DNA of 64,000 nucleotides, from contig CAWFGC010000003.1 of the NCBI GenBank assembly GCA_963815185.1, positions 248,001 through 312,000 on the forward strand. Reading direction: 5' to 3'. The position numbers and the translations under genes are program-made. The DNA is from SHZL01 sp963815185 (GTDB taxonomy: Bacteria > Pseudomonadota > Gammaproteobacteria > Xanthomonadales > SZUA-36). Below, in pieces: positions 62,904 to 64,000 of this stretch; within the stretch, counting starts at the first letter, position 1; each line of letters starts with the position of its first letter. The notes beneath the pieces are model-generated. The model was not told the DNA's origin, did not search any database, and worked only from the letters and a program-made list of their open reading frames with translations.

Positions 62904-63832
62904 GAGATTGCTCCGCTTGCAAGCAGGTAAGCATCGGCCGCTTCAAGTACTTTTGCAATGCGCACTCCCATCTGCGCGTCCGCTTTGGGCCTGTGCCCTG
63001 ATGCAACACACTCGACGAAGTGACTCACCGCTGAAGCGAGTGGTTCGATCGCTGCGACCCTGGGGAAGGAAGTATGACCTGCAACGGAGACCGCCACTTT
63101 TCGCGCGAGGTCCAGATCGTTATAAATGATTTTTCCGGCCCTGCACTCAATTTCAACCCAACGCTGTTTGATTGGTGCGGTCCAGTCTACTTCAATTTCC
63201 ACCCGGGGGGCTCTGGAGCTTGCAGCCGCTTCGAGTGTCAGGCGCATTGCGCTTTCTCCGCTGCGTTCCGCAGAAGTTTTTTGCCAATCTGCAGAAAACA
63301 GGAAATCCAGAATTGCCAGGTCATGCCAGGCCAGATCCCAAAGCACGTTGATGTCGTTGCGGCTCCCGTGCATGTTCAAGCGTCTGGATTTGTAGTACAA
63401 GGGCTCGCCCAGTTGTCCTCCCCGCAAGAGATCGCGAATCAATGGCACCGCGGGTTCAAACAAATAGGTGTTATCCACCATCAGCACCAGTCCACGCCCA
63501 ATGCTCTCCTGCAACAATCGCTCACCCTGATCTGAACGGCAAGCCAAGGGTTTCTCGACGAAAACGTGTTTACCGCTTTGCAGACCGGCCAGCGCCATTT
63601 CGAAATGAAGGTCGGCCGGAGTCGCAATCAATAGCGCCTCGATCCGGGGATCACTGAGCAGATCCTGCCAATGGGTCAACTGCGGTATGGTGGAGTAAGT
63701 AGGCCCCAGCGCCCTGAGGCGTGTCCTGTCTGTGTCGCACAGTGCCACCAGGGTGCAGCCATCCAGTGATTGCAGGCAGCGGGCCAGCTTAGACCCCCAG
63801 TTACCCAGTCCAATAACCGCGACTTGCAGCAC
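62900..63832 (-). CDS. Gfo/Idh/MocA family oxidoreductase
   Basis: A 310-residue NAD(P)-dependent sugar dehydrogenase. The Rossmann motif VIGLGNWGSKLARCL is at the start, and the EKPLAC motif (about residues 93-98) has the conserved Lys that contacts cofactor and substrate, followed by an alpha/beta C-terminal domain with WDLAWHDLAILDF, where the His is the usual catalytic position. The likely start is GTG 63832. As first gene of the cluster seen here, it probably oxidises a nucleotide-sugar hydroxyl to the ketone used by the aminotransferase. Confidence 0.92.
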   Translation of the reverse strand: MLQVAVIGLGNWGSKLARCLQSLDGCTLVALCDTDRTRLRALGPTYSTIPQLTHWQDLLSDPRIEALLIATPADLHFEMALAGLQSGKHVFVEKPLACRSDQGERLLQESIGRGLVLMVDNTYLFEPAVPLIRDLLRGGQLGEPLYYKSRRLNMHGSRNDINVLWDLAWHDLAILDFLFSADWQKTSAERSGESAMRLTLEAAASSRAPRVEIEVDWTAPIKQRWVEIECRAGKIIYNDLDLARKVAVSVAGHTSFPRVAAIEPLASAVSHFVECVASGHRPKADAQMGVRIAKVLEAADAYLLASGAIS

Positions 63833-63921
63833 TGCCGATTCCCTCCCTGCCCTCGAACCGGGGAATTATAGTCACATTAATGAAGAAAGTCGGTGTCCAG
63901 TGCGCGCTGGTCGACCAGAAG

Positions 63922-64000
63922 TTAAGGTGCCACTGCCTGTACTATTGCCGGGTCGTGGCTGTCGAACACAGAGCGGAACCGGCCGTCGAAAGCGTGTAGG
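63922..64000 (-). CDS. possible 3' end of a further minus-strand gene
   Basis: A minus-strand frame is open from the window edge and ends at TAA (63922-63924), giving 25 residues (ending in DSHDPAIVQAVAP) that look protein-like. It stands 90 bp before the Gfo/Idh gene and on the same strand, so it may be the preceding gene of the glycan cluster. It is too short to identify. Confidence 0.25.
   Translation of the reverse strand, partial: LHAFDGRFRSVFDSHDPAIVQAVAP

Noticed and set aside
1..64000. CRISPR arrays, tRNA genes, rRNA genes and complete insertion sequences
   Set aside because: No regularly spaced repeats, cloverleaf-like sequences, rRNA signatures or full transposase genes with terminal repeats were seen.

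Overview
The window reads like the chromosome of an aerobic, heterotrophic gammaproteobacterium (or a close proteobacterial relative) specialised in aromatic and acyl-CoA catabolism. I infer this from TonB-dependent receptors of the EVIVTARK type, a DUF1302/DUF1329/YCF48/RND group typical of users of hydrophobic compounds, many CoA ligases, dehydrogenases and crotonases, and moderate GC. The genus cannot be told from the sequence, and no rRNA, tRNA, CRISPR array or intact insertion sequence was seen.

Layout. (1) 1-2975, plus strand: SDR, crotonase, acyl-CoA dehydrogenase and RidA-like protein. This order resembles the lower part of the aerobic 2-aminobenzoyl-CoA (anthranilate) pathway. (2) 3047-4554, minus strand: a VOC epimerase-like protein and a flavin-dependent LLM oxidoreductase. 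(3) 4881-9881: a 2-aminophenol/2-aminomuconate meta-cleavage module (semialdehyde dehydrogenase, 2-aminomuconate deaminase, 2-aminophenol 1,6-dioxygenase beta and alpha subunits), with a secreted cyclase-family hydrolase inserted on the other strand. (4) 10032-26155: a racemase-like gene divergent from a 15-kb co-directional run of HyuA, HyuB, a divergent B12 acyl-CoA mutase (large and small subunits), CoA ligase, MeaB-type GTPase, acyl-CoA dehydrogenase, thiolase, second CoA ligase and a dehydrogenase/hydratase fusion. This is the best candidate for an undescribed pathway: ketone or acid activation, B12-dependent carbon-skeleton rearrangement, then beta-oxidation. A GST gene follows on the minus strand. 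(5) 27229-33639: YCF48-like propeller, RND transporter, DUF1302 and DUF1329 proteins, closed by two strong hairpins. (6) 33883-38157: a MacAB-type ABC exporter (adaptor, ATPase, two permeases). (7) 38235-41252: OsmC, a ParDE toxin-antitoxin pair with its operator, and an M28 peptidase. (8) 41305-46728, minus strand: LLM oxidoreductase, FAH-family enzyme, M20 hydrolase, NodB-type deacetylase and an HMGL/isopropylmalate-synthase-like enzyme. (9) 47019-53954: an IS91-type transposase remnant, a TonB receptor, a feruloyl-CoA-type hydratase/lyase with its CoA ligase, a formate dehydrogenase remnant and a truncated TonB receptor. (10) 54050-56965: small lipoproteins and secreted proteins. (11) 56910-63832, minus strand: seven overlapping genes for a surface-glycan sugar.

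Between 34.9 and 47.4 kb, and once more near 56.7 kb, several otherwise good genes are interrupted by one-base indels, nearly all in runs of 2-4 identical bases. I treat these as probable sequence errors and annotate the genes across them. No transcriptional regulator was recognised anywhere in the 64 kb, so control of these catabolic modules must come from outside the window or from a type I did not recognise.
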